A DNA stretch of 64,000 nt from Toxonevra muliebris (lineage: Eukaryota > Arthropoda > Insecta > Diptera > Pallopteridae): the NCBI GenBank assembly GCA_963691655.1, contig OY829326.1, positions 149,810,998-149,874,997 on the forward strand. Direction: 5' to 3'. The translations under genes were made by a program, and so were the position numbers. Position 1 is the stretch's first letter. Every line of letters starts with the position of its first letter. The notes under the pieces were generated by a model. The model saw only the letters and a list, made by a program, of their open reading frames with translations, was not told the origin of the DNA and made no database searches. Shown here piece after piece: positions 1 to 12,639 of this stretch.

Positions 1-802
1 CTCAACCTCAAACGTAGGTGTAAAGACCAAATTATTATAAGATTTTCAAAACAGTGAAGCCGTAATTAGAGCGCCTTTCAGATATTCTCAAATTTAAGCT
101 GGGAATGCCTAGATCTACAGAATGAAGTAGGTAAGGAAAACAAAGTAACCATATTCTGGGTACTTGAGCACACAGAAATATATGGAAATGTGATACCAAT
201 ATACTTATAGCAAGAAGGATAGCTGCCAAAAATCACATAGGTCCGAACTTTTGTCCTTTCAAGATATTAAAAGGGTAATACCTGAAAAGTCTTGACATAG
301 GATAGAACAGCACCTGTAATTCTTATCCAAAAGAAAACTTGACGCTAAAACTCACTTTCCTGCAATGTGAGACACTCATTGGAAGAAGAAAAAAGAACTG
401 GGGTACAACTGGCCAGATAGTTTGAACATCATAATTCCGAAAATTAGAATTCGGCCCATTTAACTCTAGAGCCATAAATTCTACGTATAGTTTTTTTTTT
501 CCAAATTGTGATTGCAGAAGTGAGCGGCGCTTTAACGATATCCAATGCCAGAAGTGCTTGCATTAAGTATTTTTATATAGAAAAATGATTTTCAATGTAA
601 TTTTTGCTGATAATTTTTAGTTGCCAAGGAAATATTTATTCCAGAAATTTATTATTAAAAACTCATTAAAAAAAATTTGTATTCAACCAAATCCGAAGTT
701 GAAACTTTTTTTTAAAAAACAAATTTAAAATTTGATGGTATTTTTCAAGGGACTTAGAAGTGGAATTTGTCAAAATTTATTGAAAAAAAAAAATTGTTGG
801 TG
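1..802. other. AT-rich DNA, no gene seen
   Basis: Only short stop-rich frames are present. I see no splice-framed exon, repeat end or RNA gene here. Confidence 0.6.
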
Positions 803-1002
803 NNNNNNNNNNNNNNNNNNNNNNNNNNNNNNNNNNNNNNNNNNNNNNNNNNNNNNNNNNNNNNNNNNNNNNNNNNNNNNNNNNNNNNNNNNNNNNNNNN
901 NNNNNNNNNNNNNNNNNNNNNNNNNNNNNNNNNNNNNNNNNNNNNNNNNNNNNNNNNNNNNNNNNNNNNNNNNNNNNNNNNNNNNNNNNNNNNNNNNNNN
1001 NN
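803..1002. other. Assembly gap (200 N)
   Basis: An uninterrupted run of 200 N marks an assembly gap of unknown or nominal size. Open frames that appear to cross it are artefacts. The flanks are A-rich. Confidence 0.99.
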
Positions 1003-2560
1003 GGAAGCGAAAGGAAGGGAAAATAAGTAAAAGCAAGGGGGAAAAAGAAGAAGTTAAGGGAATAAAAATGATTCCATTCAGTAAACGGATTCATTTTTTG
1101 AAATATTTTTGGAGCATTGAAAATATTTTTCGTGACTTCATTGGTTTGAAGGTATAGTTTGGCCTAATTTACTTAAGAAAATTCCTTGTAAAATGTAATT
1201 GAAACCAAATTTCTCAAATTTCTTCAAAAATACTTATAAATTAATACATCAAACTACAATTTTTTCATAATAACGCTTGAAAAAAAAAGTTTAATTAAAA
1301 TCACTTGAGTAGGTAAGTGCTCTAAAGGCAACATAAAACTTTGCAACTCAACTTCCAAATTATTGGTGGAAAAATAGCATAGGAGCTTTAATTGATAAAA
1401 TTCTAGTCAGAAATTAAATTAATAGCACAAAATTAGATTGGCTGGTGATTATGCATACACATACAACTAAGGTTCCTCTGTTCTGACATGGAATGAAGAT
1501 GATTTTTTTTTTTATAGAGCCCATTTCTTTTAGTGTACATACAAAAAATGTATTGTTACTTTGATACATAACAACAAAAACTAACTAAGCATATCTCTAT
1601 ACCGCAGTATTTGCAAGTGAATTTCGTTTAGAGACAGCAATCAAAAGCAGCAAAATCAGTAACAACAGCAAGTAGTAGTAGAGTCTACACATGTCTATGG
1701 TATTTTTATTGGTATTCAACACTTAATTATAAAAGGAAATTCTTTCAGAAATTATAAATTAAAAACAAAAAACGAAAGAAAAAAAAAAACGTATTGATAT
1801 CATTGAAATCAATGACAACTAACGACGGCAAACTTGTTGCCTGCCAGGGAGTCTGCTTGCGGTTTAGTAATCAATAAAATCTACAAAATCGAAGTAGTTT
1901 TAACGCCTTAACGATGATTGTGTGAGAGAGCGAGAGAGAGAGAGAGAGAAATGCTATTGATCTAGCCGACCTTATAATGAGTGAAATTAGATGATTTCAA
2001 CTATTTTGTTGCAGCTAAAAGAACAGTCAAGGGCGCGTTTAGAAAAAAACAAAACTATTGCTCTAATTTAAATTTGAATTAATGTTGAGGAAAAAAAAAC
2101 TTACCTTAAATATTCATATTCATTAGGGGTGGTCTTTCCATCGTACATTATTTTTAATATTATACTCTAAGACAAAAGTATATTTATGTATGTAGTGATG
2201 TAGTCCTTTTTGATTTTCAAGCTGCATAAACGCACTACCAGCTAAATAGAACAACAAAGGCAACTGCAACAATTTGAGTTCGCCTTGAAATTATTATGCA
2301 TAAGTCTAGAAAGTAATCCAGAGCATGAATTGCCCACACACGTTCGTTTCAGTGGAGTTTTGGTAGTTTGAATTTCTGTTATAGAAATATGCGTGATTTT
2401 TTTTTGAAGGATTAAGTTATTTTCTTTTAGGGTTTTCAAAATTTTTGTTATAAAAAAATTGATTTTTAGTAAAGAATTTCTTTCTTTATTGAATTTTTTT
2501 ATTGCTGCAACGAATGCGATTAAATTTTCATATAAATAAAATCATTTTTTTTTTTTTTGC
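1003..2560. other. AT-rich DNA, no gene seen; (GA)n at 1923-1950
   Basis: No supported coding frame or mobile-element end was found. A GA-rich simple repeat lies at about 1923-1950. Confidence 0.5.
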
Positions 2561-2570
2561 TTTCACGCAG

Positions 2571-2661
2571 GCTATTGTTAGCCGCTCTGAGGTTGGTTAC
2601 GTGTGCGCCTCAGAAAGGATTGCACGTGCCTTGTTTGCTATGATATGGAGCTATGACGTTA
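2571..2661 (+). CDS. Candidate internal exon, unidentified
   Basis: A long T tract followed by TTTCACGCAG (2561-2570) makes a strong splice acceptor, and GTAAGTAAGG (from 2662) makes a strong donor. The 91 bases between them are more GC-rich than the surroundings and open in one frame, encoding about 30 residues that include CASERIARALFAMIWSYD. I do not recognise the product and see no partner exon in the window, so this would be one small exon of a gene with very large introns. It could instead be a chance combination or part of an old repeat. The reverse strand has no better reading. Confidence 0.3.
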
Positions 2662-3164
2662 GTAAGTAAGGAAATCTTTTTTTTTTTTTTTTTTGTTCAA
2701 ATCAATTGAGCGTGAAGGTTAATGTTAGTTTTAATTTAATTGTTTTTTTATTATTGTTTTATATTCTGAAAAATATGTATAAATATTTTTTTTTAATTCG
2801 CTATACCTTTTTTTTTCTTTTAATGGAACAATAAATGAAATTAGTTAAGCTCAATATTATTTGAAAGGTTTTCTTTATTATATTTGAATGGAATATTACT
2901 TATTATTTTTTACTTACGTAAGAATGCAAAAAGCTTAAAAAAACAGAATAACCGTTTATAATTAGTGAAACAAAATGAACCTTTATGAATCGCTATCGGT
3001 TTTGTTTGTGTTATGTTGAGTTATCACTATAGAATTATCGTCCTTTTCCTGCCTCTTACCCACATTGTTTTATTTTGAGCGGTTCTGCTTTCATTTAGCC
3101 TTTTTTAAATTCTCTATGTCTCCAAAGTGTTCTCCGATTTTATTGGCCAAAGATTTTGTCAAAT
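2662..3164. other. AT-rich DNA, no gene seen
   Basis: Homopolymer-rich, stop-rich sequence with no supported feature. Confidence 0.5.
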
Positions 3165-3935
3165 GAGGAGTTATACAGACGAGTCAACCAAAAAGACATC
3201 AGCACGCTTATCAAACGCTTGAAATTACAGTGGATTGGCCACACTCAAACAAAAGAGTAATGTCGCTCGCCAATTCCTAACGTGGAATCTCCCAGGGGAT
3301 CTCCCTGGAGAGTGGGAAGACAACGCATGATTTGAAGAAGGACCGTTGAATCTAAGACGAGGAACATTGATATGGCATAGTAGACGCCCTTTGCCTCTCT
3401 AGAGAATTAACCCTTAAATGCCCACTGGTCACTGCAGTGACCAACCACTTCCGCGGCTGCCTGTTCGCCATTTAAAATAAACATCTGATCTTACTGTCTA
3501 AAGTTTTCTTTATAGATACGTATAAATAAGAATGGAAAAATGACAACTGTCGTGCAGTTAAAGTTATTTTTAGCTCGAAAAGCATGTTTTGCAAAAAATT
3601 TTAAACAACTAACTGAAAAAAGGTGTTTTTATTTTCGAATTTTTTGTAATAATAATAATAAATACAGATTTGTGTCAGACGGTATCTGATAACACCGAAT
3701 AACTGTTTTTAAAAATTATTGCGAATGTATTTTAATTCATTCTCCAGATAATCGCCAAAGGTTACTACAGAGGTCAACCATGTAAATTTAAATAACTGCA
3801 CTTTAAACTAATTTATTTGAAAACACGTAGAACAAACGTTGCTCGGAACCACAAATACTACCTCTTGGTATGTTTTTAATTGAAATCGGACGTATTGGGC
3901 ATTTAAGGGTTAAGGACACAATGATGATGATGAAA
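3165..3935 (+). pseudogene. RTE-clade LINE C-terminal remnant, split by a MITE
   Basis: The stretch 3165-3406 reads, with breaks, like the C-terminal tail of RTE-type reverse transcriptases. It has LYRRVNQKDIS followed by KLQWIGH (3222-3242), then degenerate W-P-R-G-R-P-like and RRTVE blocks with in-frame stops. The family's usual ending (VDALC, then a short tail and stop) is visible at about 3385-3410 and resumes at 3910-3925 after the MITE at 3411-3909. Removing the MITE and one TTAA joins the ending in frame, followed by an ATGATGATGA tail of the microsatellite kind that ends RTE elements. The copy is 5'-truncated and dead. Confidence 0.65.
3411..3909. mobile_element. piggyBac-like MITE (TTAA target), 499 bp
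   Basis: The element starts CCCTTAAATGCCCA and ends with the inverted copy TGGGCATTTAAGGG. It is flanked by TTAA on both sides (3407-3410 and 3910-3913). Perfect terminal inverted repeats beginning CCC and a TTAA duplication are the signature of piggyBac-superfamily elements. It has no transposase frame, so it is non-autonomous. It sits inside the last codons of the RTE LINE remnant. Confidence 0.85.
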
Positions 3936-5459
3936 TCCTCTGTGTGCAAGTGTTGATTGATATAAGTAGGTATGCCCGCAGCCGTAAAAACTCAAATAAA
4001 AGTTACTTAAGTAATCTTAACAAAACTCGGTACAGACATTCACAATAGAAATGGGCAAAATCAATCAAGTAGGCGTGCTACCTCCAATCAGACAATAATC
4101 ATGCCGGCCAACATGAAATCTTCTGCTCTCTAAAGCAATCACAACGATACCTGAGACAGACATTCCTTATAGGCAGATACAGGTCGAATTCGTAAATGAG
4201 CAAAATCGGTGAAGTAGGCGTGATCTCTTCCATTCAATTGTAGTTGTCAAGAAGTGATATTGAAGAAAATACCGAAGCAAATCAAACAAAATTTGGAACA
4301 CTTCATTGACAAGTCTAGTCTATTGAATAGTACATTTTTGAAAAAATTGTTAGCATTGGAATATAACCATGACTAAATCTCATAAAAATTAAATTTGCCA
4401 AGAGCAAAATCCAAAAAAAAAGTAAGTATCATTGAATGTAAAGAGGCATTTTTTGGCAATTGTTTTCACTCTTAATAGTTACAACTGAACGTAAAAGTAT
4501 TTATTATAAAATAAAAATTATCGGCAACTTAAGAAATTTTTTCCACGCATAATAATTATAAATGGACGTAATAAAGTTTCTTATAAAATAAAAGTTATTA
4601 GCAATATAAATAATTTTTTCTTTTTCATAATTATTATGAAGCTTTATTTATTTAAATTTCCTAATTGAAGGCAATTTTTTGCTTCATCTAGATTTTTATA
4701 ATAATTATTTTCGATCCTTGATTAGCTTAGCTTTCATCTTGTTTTTACTCAGCTTTCTACATGCTCTCTCTCTCTACTCCAAAGTATACGGGAACCTTCT
4801 GTTAAAAAGAGGGTTCGAAATATTTGGTTCTTGATCCAAGCTGCCTCAAATTATGAGCTGACCAGTAACATCCTTATATAAAGCTGAGTCTGGAAAGCCT
4901 TACTTTGTTAAGTACTGCTATTATTATTATGGCACAACAGCTTATTATGGAAGCCTAGACCGCATCCAATCGTGTTGGTAGAATTAATTTTATACACGAA
5001 TGGAAGGGACCTAAAGTTTTATGCCGAATTCGAACGGCGAAGTGAAAAGCTTTTCATTGGCAATTTTTACTCTTGGAGGTTTGCCATTGCCAGCCAAGCC
5101 AGCTTAACTAGTAACTATTACCAAGAAATTTACTTTTTTGGCACTAAAACTTTAACCAACTAAATCAAAATATTCTTCCTCATAATATTCACATATAAAA
5201 CCAGTTATTTGCTTACAATCTGAGTACCAAATTAAAATAAAATACGGTAATGAACTTGCCAGACATTTAAATAACCAAAACAAAAAAACCAAAAAAAAAC
5301 ACAAAAAAATAAATAAAATTACACTTGCCAATTTGAAAAATTTTAAAAATTTTCAATCACAACAACCAAAAAGTTACCAAAGATTTATAATATACGATAT
5401 GAAACCAAAAATAACAACAACATTAAACCGCTAAAATCAAAAAAGTAAAGTCCGATATG
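3936..5459. other. AT-rich DNA; degenerate internal repeat at about 4045-4250
   Basis: Two related blocks, each with ATGRGCAAAATC and AAGTAGGCGTG, lie at about 4049-4105 and 4196-4250. They suggest an old unclassified repeat. No coding frame beyond short shadows is supported. Confidence 0.4.
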
Positions 5460-5757
5460 CTCCGGCGATTATTGCAAGTTGGTTGCAAATTGTCGCAGAC
5501 ATATTTTAAATATTTGCAGCAAACGAGAAGGAGAAAAAGAAGCGCGCGTGAAATTTCGCACAAAACATGCACGATTCAGTGATTAAATTAAATTTTTCAG
5601 TTAAAATTAAAGTTAAAACCAAAAGTACCGTTGGCAATAAAGCGCAGAAGAGTAACCAAGAAGCAAAAAAAAAAAAAAAACCTCGAAAAAAAATGTCTAG
5701 AAAAAGAAGAGAAAATTGATAAATATTATAGTGATCATTATATTTTGGTGTATACTG
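5460..5757 (+). promoter_or_regulatory. Candidate promoter and non-coding first exon
   Basis: Local base composition shifts to CpG-containing sequence (GCGCGCG near 5540). A Drosophila-type initiator, TTCAGT, occurs at about 5575, followed by an A-rich leader typical of fly 5' untranslated exons. The leader could end at the donor ACT|GTAAGTAGT near 5757. The short open frames are low-complexity lysine tracts. There is no downstream exon in view to confirm it. Confidence 0.25.
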
Positions 5758-7746
5758 TAAGTAGTAGCCACCAAAGACACTCGTGTTGTTGTTTTTGTGA
5801 TAGTAACTACATATGCAAGTACATTATTTATGAAACTAATGGGTTAATAAAAATTTTTGACGACTTTATGAAAAATTGAATTGAAAAACAAAACGAACAA
5901 AAAAGATGATGAAGATTCGACATTGCAAAATGATTGAAAAGTGAAACTGGTAATTGCACGTAAATTGCAAGTGCAAGTTGAAGTGCAAGTGAGGCTTAAA
6001 TGCGGGCAATAGTTATATGTATGTATGCCGTTTACCTTTTAACTCCAGGATACATATGTATATGAAATAAATGTATTTTAGAGCAGCTGTAAGTAAAACA
6101 GAAAACGTGAGGAGTACGCAATTTCGTTTGGAAATTTAATGAACACAATAAACTATAATAAGTTTTAGTGTTTAAGAAATGCAACAGCAGACATTATGTG
6201 CCATCATAAGCCACCATCAGTACCAGCAGACGTATGGCATGCTTCAATACGTGTATATCAACAGATATGATTGGGTCTTTCTATACTCATTTAACCTATG
6301 TATATGGTTTAATGAAGGTTTACTTGTAGGTACATATATATATATAAATGATTTACAATATAAATTCTAAGCAACTACATCATTAATTTATTTGATTTTT
6401 TTTTTGCTATGAAAAACCACAAGCAGTCTAAATATTCGCAGAAAAAACAAAAAAAAAATCATAAACATAAAAACAGCTAGAAAGACAAACAGATAAAAAA
6501 AAAAAAAATAGTTGACAACTCCCTTAAGTCCTTTAGTGTTACTAAAAGGTACCATTAGAATCATATTATTATCTTGGCGCAGCCAGGTGTGTTTGTATGG
6601 CTTTGTAAAATATATGAACATTCGCATAATATTCAACCACAAGCCAAACCAGATGTTCTTCCTCTTCTTTATTTCTTCAGATCTTACATTTTGGCCACAC
6701 GACTTGATTTTTCTATATAACATACAAATAGATGAAAATCTACTTCATCTCTGGCATATATTTTTTTGAGAATTTTTCTCATTTTACATACATAAGTATG
6801 GTATAAGTAGACCAAAGGGTGCCCATTTTCTATTGTATTATTTGTCCCGTGGGCTTTTTCAATACAGTTGCTATTTTCTACTTTTAATTGAAGAGTAAAC
6901 AAATACTTATTTAATTGTTTTTTATTTGTTTCCTCAACAATAACAAAAATTTTTATTGTTATAAAGTAATTGTTGTGAAATAGTTTATGGTAGTATAATA
7001 CGCATGACCTACAAGGAATTTCTTGCTCTGCGGAAGTGTTAGCGGGGTGCATCTTAGAAAAAATTCTGTTCAAACAGAAAAAAGCAATAAAATTCATTGG
7101 AATTTTTATTAGCATATAAAATATTTTTATACATAATATACAAATAAGAGAAATTTAATTTTAAATATTTAAAATTGATTTTAACACTGTTTATCGTTTG
7201 AGCTTAGTTTTGACTTAACTTAACCTTAGACCCGTGTATCCAGTATAGCATGCCCATGCTTTTTTTCCAATAAAAGTAATAGTAGTCTGAAAGCTGCGGT
7301 TGATTAGAACACAAAACCATAAAAACATCGTCAATAAAGTGACTGTGGTGGTGGGTGTGTCCCCGCAAACATAGGATTTGTTTATCGTGTATCTGGGCAT
7401 AGTATGCCCATGGTTTTTTTTTAGTATATTTTATATGCAACAATGAATTTTTTTTTTAACAGTTTTTGTTTTTTCCATAAATTTAAAATTTTTTGTATAG
7501 GCGACTGTCTGTTTTCGATTTAGTTATATTCTTTGTATTTTCTTTTATCTATAGAGTATAAATTTCATATATTTAGTTCCTTGCGAAATACATAGGAAGA
7601 GTACGTGTTAAGTTACTTTATAACAAGGGGCAATTTAATATCGCTAAATTCCAAACCAATGCTTCCAAAATGCTTGTCACTGTGTAATAAAAAAGAAATT
7701 GAAATATAGCACATTTTTTTTTTTGGGAATATGTCCTGTCTTAAAG
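5758..7746. repeat. No gene; imperfect direct repeats at 7233-7270 and 7386-7425
   Basis: The only structure I see is a pair of direct repeats about 153 bp apart. Each has CGTGTATC, then TAG(C/T)ATGCCCATG and a T run. The rest is stop-rich AT DNA. Confidence 0.4.
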
Positions 7747-8127
7747 GACGATTCGAAAGTCAGGCACTGCGGCCTATAAGATCTATTGTACCAAATCTCT
7801 AAGTTATGAATGAAAGAAAGAGAGAAATAAAGATCGATAAGAGTAAAGAGTCTGGCACTTTGCGACTAGACCACAGTGGCGATAGTTGGACCTACAGTTT
7901 AACTCCGATTCTGAACGGCTGTGTGACAATTTTTTATCAACTCGGTGGTTTTGCCATTACCAACCAAGGTGTGTACTTGTATACTTTCTTATAATTCTCA
8001 TCCACTTCATATCGATAGTGAATATAAGAAGTTTATGAGAATTAACCACCACACCTAGACGGGAATTGAACCGGCAACCTTCTGAGTGAAAGTCTTGTGC
8101 ACTACCCACTAGACTATTGAGGTCGTC
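7747..8127 (-). mobile_element. Dimeric tRNA-derived SINE, copy 1
   Basis: Read on the minus strand, the 5' end (about 8127 downward) is a tRNA-Glu-like module: A-box-like GTCTAGTGG, anticodon region CTTTCACTCAGAAGG and B-box GGTTCAATTCCCG. A linker follows, then part of a second tRNA-like module (TGGTCTAGTCGCAAAGTGCCAGACTC, shortened here, with its B box lost), a pyrimidine tail, and a conserved 3' end (ATAGATCTTATAGG...GCAGTGCCTGACTTTCG). CTTAAAG flanks both ends (7740-7746 and 8128-8134), a probable target duplication. It is homologous over its length to 45818-46244. Confidence 0.8.
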
Positions 8128-8312
8128 CTTAAAGCACTATAGATGGCCATATTTTGGAAAGCTAGAGTTAAGAGAGGAAGATATGATAGCTACATTAAAC
8201 TTAAAAAGTTTAAATTGTAAGCATTTAATTACAGAGGGTGGCCAATTTATTATGGACACTTGCAATATTGATTTTGAAGCATTACTGTATCATCCTCATA
8301 AAATATACAAAC

Positions 8313-9290
8313 CAAGGCCGTATTTAGGGGGAGGTTTTGGGGGTTCTGACCCCCTCCCCCCCCCCCCCCCGAAATGTGAAAACTTTTTCCTAATTTTTGA
8401 TATTGATTGCCAGTGAATGGAAAAAAAGTCAAAACAAAATCTATTGAACGATTTTTAAATATTGTTTAATCGGTTTCTTTCTAAAAAGTCAAATAAAAGA
8501 AAAAATTTTAAAAATAAATTTGAATTCAAATCGTACCAAGTTGTGCAATATGGCCAAAAACGGTATTTTCAAGGGTTTCAACCCCATTTTTCTAAAACGT
8601 GGAAAACGTGACGTAATGGGAAGTTTTTGACCTCAGATTCGTGTTCAGCATGAAAAATTCATTCGCAAACACTAGCAACAATTCACCAAACCCATGCAGG
8701 ACAGTGTTATTGAATAAGCTTCAAAGTTCTTAATCTTAAAATATAATTAATCCTTTAACCCATTATTGCTCAGAGCAGCCGACTCGGAAGATTTCAATGC
8801 TGTGACTGCACGAATTTAGGGAATATATGCCAACCTCATCCGGGCTCCTCATCATTGATTATGGCCCAAATTCCCACTGATAATCATTTGAAAAAAATTA
8901 GTCTCTGACTATTTTTGGCATTTTTTATCATTTTTTTGAGGTTGGGTTCATTATCAGTAATGGCAAGTCAATGAGTTATCGAAATTATGTCTTTCAAGAT
9001 AAAAAATGTATTGGAATCCACATTGAATAATATTTATTTGAAAAAATTTAAATTGATTATTCTGGGAATATTTTTTTTTGTCATTTTCGGCCATTTTTTT
9101 TAGGTTAAGATTAAGAAAATTCGGAAACAAACATTTATCCTAAAACTTTAAGGCATTTACCCACTTTTCTCCCTAGTCTGATAGGGTCCATCAAATGCAT
9201 CATCGTATTTAATTTATTGTATTTAAGCATCAGTTTCATAAAAATTTTATATAGATATTTTCGTCGAATGAAAATTCAATTTCAGAAATT
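8313..9290 (-). mobile_element. hAT-like non-autonomous element, copy 1 (one end lost)
   Basis: It begins with CAAGGCCGTATTTAG, the terminal repeat of the element at 33849-34783 read from its other end, followed by the same GGGGG/CCCCC block. Homology then runs in inverted orientation to about 9290 (GTCGAATGAAAATTC). The distal terminal repeat is missing where a Tc1-like remnant begins. It includes an internal block (about 8700-8900) that is also in the 39803-40716 copy but absent from the 33849 copy. There is no transposase frame. Confidence 0.7.
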
Positions 9291-9329
9291 TCAAAATGGA
9301 CTGAAGTCTCTAAGTCTTTAGTCAGTGTT

Positions 9330-9845
9330 TTGAAGCAAAAACTTGCAACTGGGGTTGATTTTGGCAGCAAAAGAGCTGGAAAATGCGAACGAAAACGAAT
9401 GACCTCTCAGAGAGATGATCGCAAAATTCGAAACATATGCATTAAAAATAAGAAAAAAAGTAGTCAGATTCTCAAAAACATCGCTGAGGATGAAAACATT
9501 AATGTTTCTGAGCGAACGCTTCGTAGGCGCCTACAAGAATTCGGTTTTACAGGCCAGCGTCCCACAAAAAAAAAAAAACAAGATTAACACCTGCCTGACT
9601 GGAATAAAGTAAAAAGATCTGAATCTTACACAGAAAGTCAATTTAATAAATGTTCTCTTTATAACAGGTTTGTTCTTCAGATGAATCCACATTTGAGATT
9701 TTACTAGATAAACCAACCTTCGAACGTAGAAGACGAGAAGAGAAATTTAACCAAGATTGACTCGTTGAACGGGTCAAGCATCCTCTGAAAGTAATGGTTT
9801 GGTCAGTTATTTCACCTACAGGCCTTGGGGCACTTTATTAAATAA
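9330..9845 (+). pseudogene. Tc1-like transposase remnant
   Basis: The frame 9330-9587 resembles the N-terminal helix-turn-helix region of Tc1-family transposases, with spaced motifs such as TSQRDDRKIRN and SERTLRRRLQEFGFTGQRP. After stops and shifts, a second block encodes SDESTF (first catalytic aspartate, about 9680), then an RRR-E run and VKHPLKVMVWSVISPTGLG. These are consecutive landmarks of the family in the right order. The second and third catalytic acidic residues and the terminal repeats are absent, so this is a dead internal fragment of 0.5 kb against about 1.0 kb for a whole transposase. Confidence 0.75.
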
Positions 9846-11424
9846 AAACTTTGAATTAATAAAATCAATCAAGCCGGTGATTGATTTGTTTCGTTGGTAT
9901 TTTGTTTTTAAAATTTTTCCGAATTTCATGAAAAATGTAAGTGTCCACAATAATCTGAATGTAGATTAAAAAAGCGTTAGAATATAGAACATTTTTAATG
10001 GATGAATTTAATTATCCATAACCCACTGTTGATCGGCGATGCTTATCCGTAACGTAGACGTTCGTCTAGATAATCTTATGGGTTTCAATACACTGCATTC
10101 GGGTAGCGTTGATTAATTATGGGTTACATGCTAATGAAGATTTTTCCGACTGACAACAATTGAGTTAAAGTAGTATGTTCTATTTTTTATATATAAAACA
10201 ATAATTTTAAATTTTAAAAATAATAATTTATATAAATGAATAAAGAACAAATTACTATTACTACTACTACTATACACAAAATCAAATCAAAAATCTTCAA
10301 ACAATGAATTTTTATGGTATGTCTAAATTAAGTGATAAACAAACGCCCACAAATTGAACAAAAATAACAAAAAAAAAAAAAACAACAACTAAAGTCTATT
10401 GTCAAAATAGCAAGATATCAACGCAAGGAAACTCGGTTATGCTATTTTATTTATATTTATATGTACTTACATATTTGTACGTATATATGAACATGTAACT
10501 GATGCCTCAATTCAAAAGAAATTCGAAAACATCAAATCAAAAATTCTATTCTAGGAATAAGATGTCACCAGTCAACTGAAGGAGATAATTTAATCGACGA
10601 CCCACAGTGACAACAAATTAATAATAACGATCAGTCTGTCGTTTTGCCAATAAACGAAATGCATAATAATAGCAAATGCCATAGACCACCAAAATACTAA
10701 AATACACTCGTATATTTTTATTTGTATATATATATAAAAAAGTGTTTGTTGTATGAGGGAGTGATATCGAAATAAAAAAAGAAATGTCACTATGTCCTTT
10801 ATTGTTTGCACAGTTAATGCTCTTTTGTTTTGGCTTATGTGTGCCATATATTATGGTTACAGTGTGGTCAAAACAACTGCAACAACACCAACAACATTAG
10901 CATTTCTATAAATGCACGAACAAAGTAAACCTTACGTCGTATAATTTTGGGACCTCACAGGTAACAATAGCAAATACCTTAGAATATGCATTGAATTTAT
11001 TTTACTATATCTACGATTGTTATTATTATTATTTTTTTTTTTTTTGCTGTATGTTTTTGCATTTTGTGACAATTTTTTATGTTTTTTCGGGGTTTTACAA
11101 AAAATCTATCATGCTGTTTTTTCTGCTAGTGGCACGCACGCATACGTCGAGTATTAGATTTAAAGAAATTGATATTATAAAATCTTTATTTGCAATCAGC
11201 CCCTATTTGATGAGAAATTATGAACGTATACCATCACGAGAATTTCACCAGAGATTCATTTTTGAGTTTGAATTTTTAATATATATTCGAAATGGTTTCC
11301 GTCCCAATCACAGTTTACCAAATGATTGTCTAGACATGCGAAAATATGTAGAATCTTTATTAATTTCTGAGTTAAATTTGGCACAGAGCTTTATGGATGT
11401 AATTATAGTTTGTTAAATTAAATA
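9846..11424. other. AT-rich DNA, no gene seen
   Basis: It contains simple repeats such as (ACT)n near 10257 and homopolymers. The open frames near 10590-10847 and 10991-11416 are low-complexity or T-rich and have no recognisable motif. Confidence 0.5.
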
Positions 11425-12639
11425 TTGGGAGTATGAATGTATAAACTCGTATTTTTTTTTCGTAATTTAGACATTTATTGCGAAAAAGTGATTATAAATT
11501 TATTCTTTAAAGTATTGTCCATCGTTAGCCACAACTTTTTCCCATCTTTCTGGTAGCATACGGATTCCGCGTCGAAAGAACTCCTCATCTTTTGAGGCTA
11601 TCCACGAATCGACCCATTTTTTGAGTTCTTCGAAAGAACGGAAGTGCTGTTCAGCCAGGCCATGTGTCATCGATCGGAACAAGTGGTAATCAGAAGGAGC
11701 AATGTCTGGAGAATACGGCGGGTGGGGTAGCACTTCCCATTTCAGCGTTTCCAAGTATGTTTTTACTTGCCTTGCAACATGCGGCCGAGCATTGTCGTGC
11801 TGAAGAATAACTTCGTCGGGTCTATTCTCATATGCTCGGCTCAAACGCATCAATTGTAGTCGGTAGCGGTCGCCAGTGATCATTTCATTCGGTTTCAACA
11901 GCTCATAATACACGACACCTTTCATATCCCACCAAATACACAGCATGAGCTTGGATCCATGGATGTTCGGCTTTGCCGTTGATGTTGCTGCATGTCCGGG
12001 CGGCCCCCATGATTTTTTACGGTTTGGGTTATCGTAACGTATCCACTTTTCATCGCCAGTCACAATACGATGCAGAAAGCCCTTTTCTGTCGTTCAATCA
12101 GCAGTTCACATGTGAAAAATGGTCTTTCGACGTCTCTCGGCTTCAATTCGTACGGCACCCAATTTCCTTGCTTTTGAATCATTCCCAATGCTTTTAATCA
12201 TTTAGAAATGGTTGATTGATCAACTCCTAAAGATTCTGCACGTTCTTGTTGCGTTTGACATGAAACTACTTCGAGTAATGCCTTCAATTCTTCATCTTCG
12301 AACTTTTTCGAGCCGCCTGAACGTTCCCTGTCTTCAACATCAAAATCACCACTTTTGAAAAGGGGAATACCACACCTGACACATTCTAACGTTTAGAGCA
12401 CAGTCAGGATAAGCTTCAGTGAGTAAACGATGTGCTTTAGTTGCGTTTTTCTTTAATTGGAAGAAGCAAATTAAAACTTCCCGCAAATGTTGTAAAATTA
12501 TGAAAACTATTTGACAGATCAATTCTTATAGTATTTTTGGCGCTCTTCGAGATAGAATAGCTGTCAATGTCAAAAAATTGGCGCGTATGATAGATATGAA
12601 GTTAGTCACAATTACGAGTTTATACATTCATACTCCCAA
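11425..12639 (-). mobile_element. mariner element, complete ends, inactive
   Basis: Perfect 26-bp class inverted ends (TTGGGAGTATGAATG... and its complement) lie at 11425 and 12639. The flanking TA dinucleotides at 11423-11424 and 12640-12641 are the mariner target duplication. At 1215 bp it is slightly short for a mariner of about 1.3 kb. Nearly the whole catalytic half of the transposase is open. The N-terminal half carries breaks. Confidence 0.93.
11500..12410 (-). pseudogene. mariner transposase, broken
   Basis: This would be a DD34D cut-and-paste transposase. The 187-residue C-terminal frame (12063 down to 11500) has TGDEKW with the first aspartate at residue 4, HDNARPH with the second, and SPDIAPSDYHLF with the third; exactly 34 residues separate the last two. 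The family's C-terminal RGIRMLPERWEKVVA block is present. Upstream (12064-12410) the helix-turn-helix part is recognisable in shifted frames, for example SGGSKKFEDEELKALL. Relative to the copy at 58 kb there is a 21-nt in-frame deletion near 11835. The frame breaks make it inactive. The subfamily is not assigned. Confidence 0.93.

Noticed and set aside
732..1157. Long open frames across 732-1157 on both strands
   Set aside because: They are produced by the 200 N gap being read as open codons.
6388..7115. Overlapping open frames on both strands at 6.4-7.1 kb
   Set aside because: Low-complexity, K/F-rich translations with no motif, splice support or codon bias.
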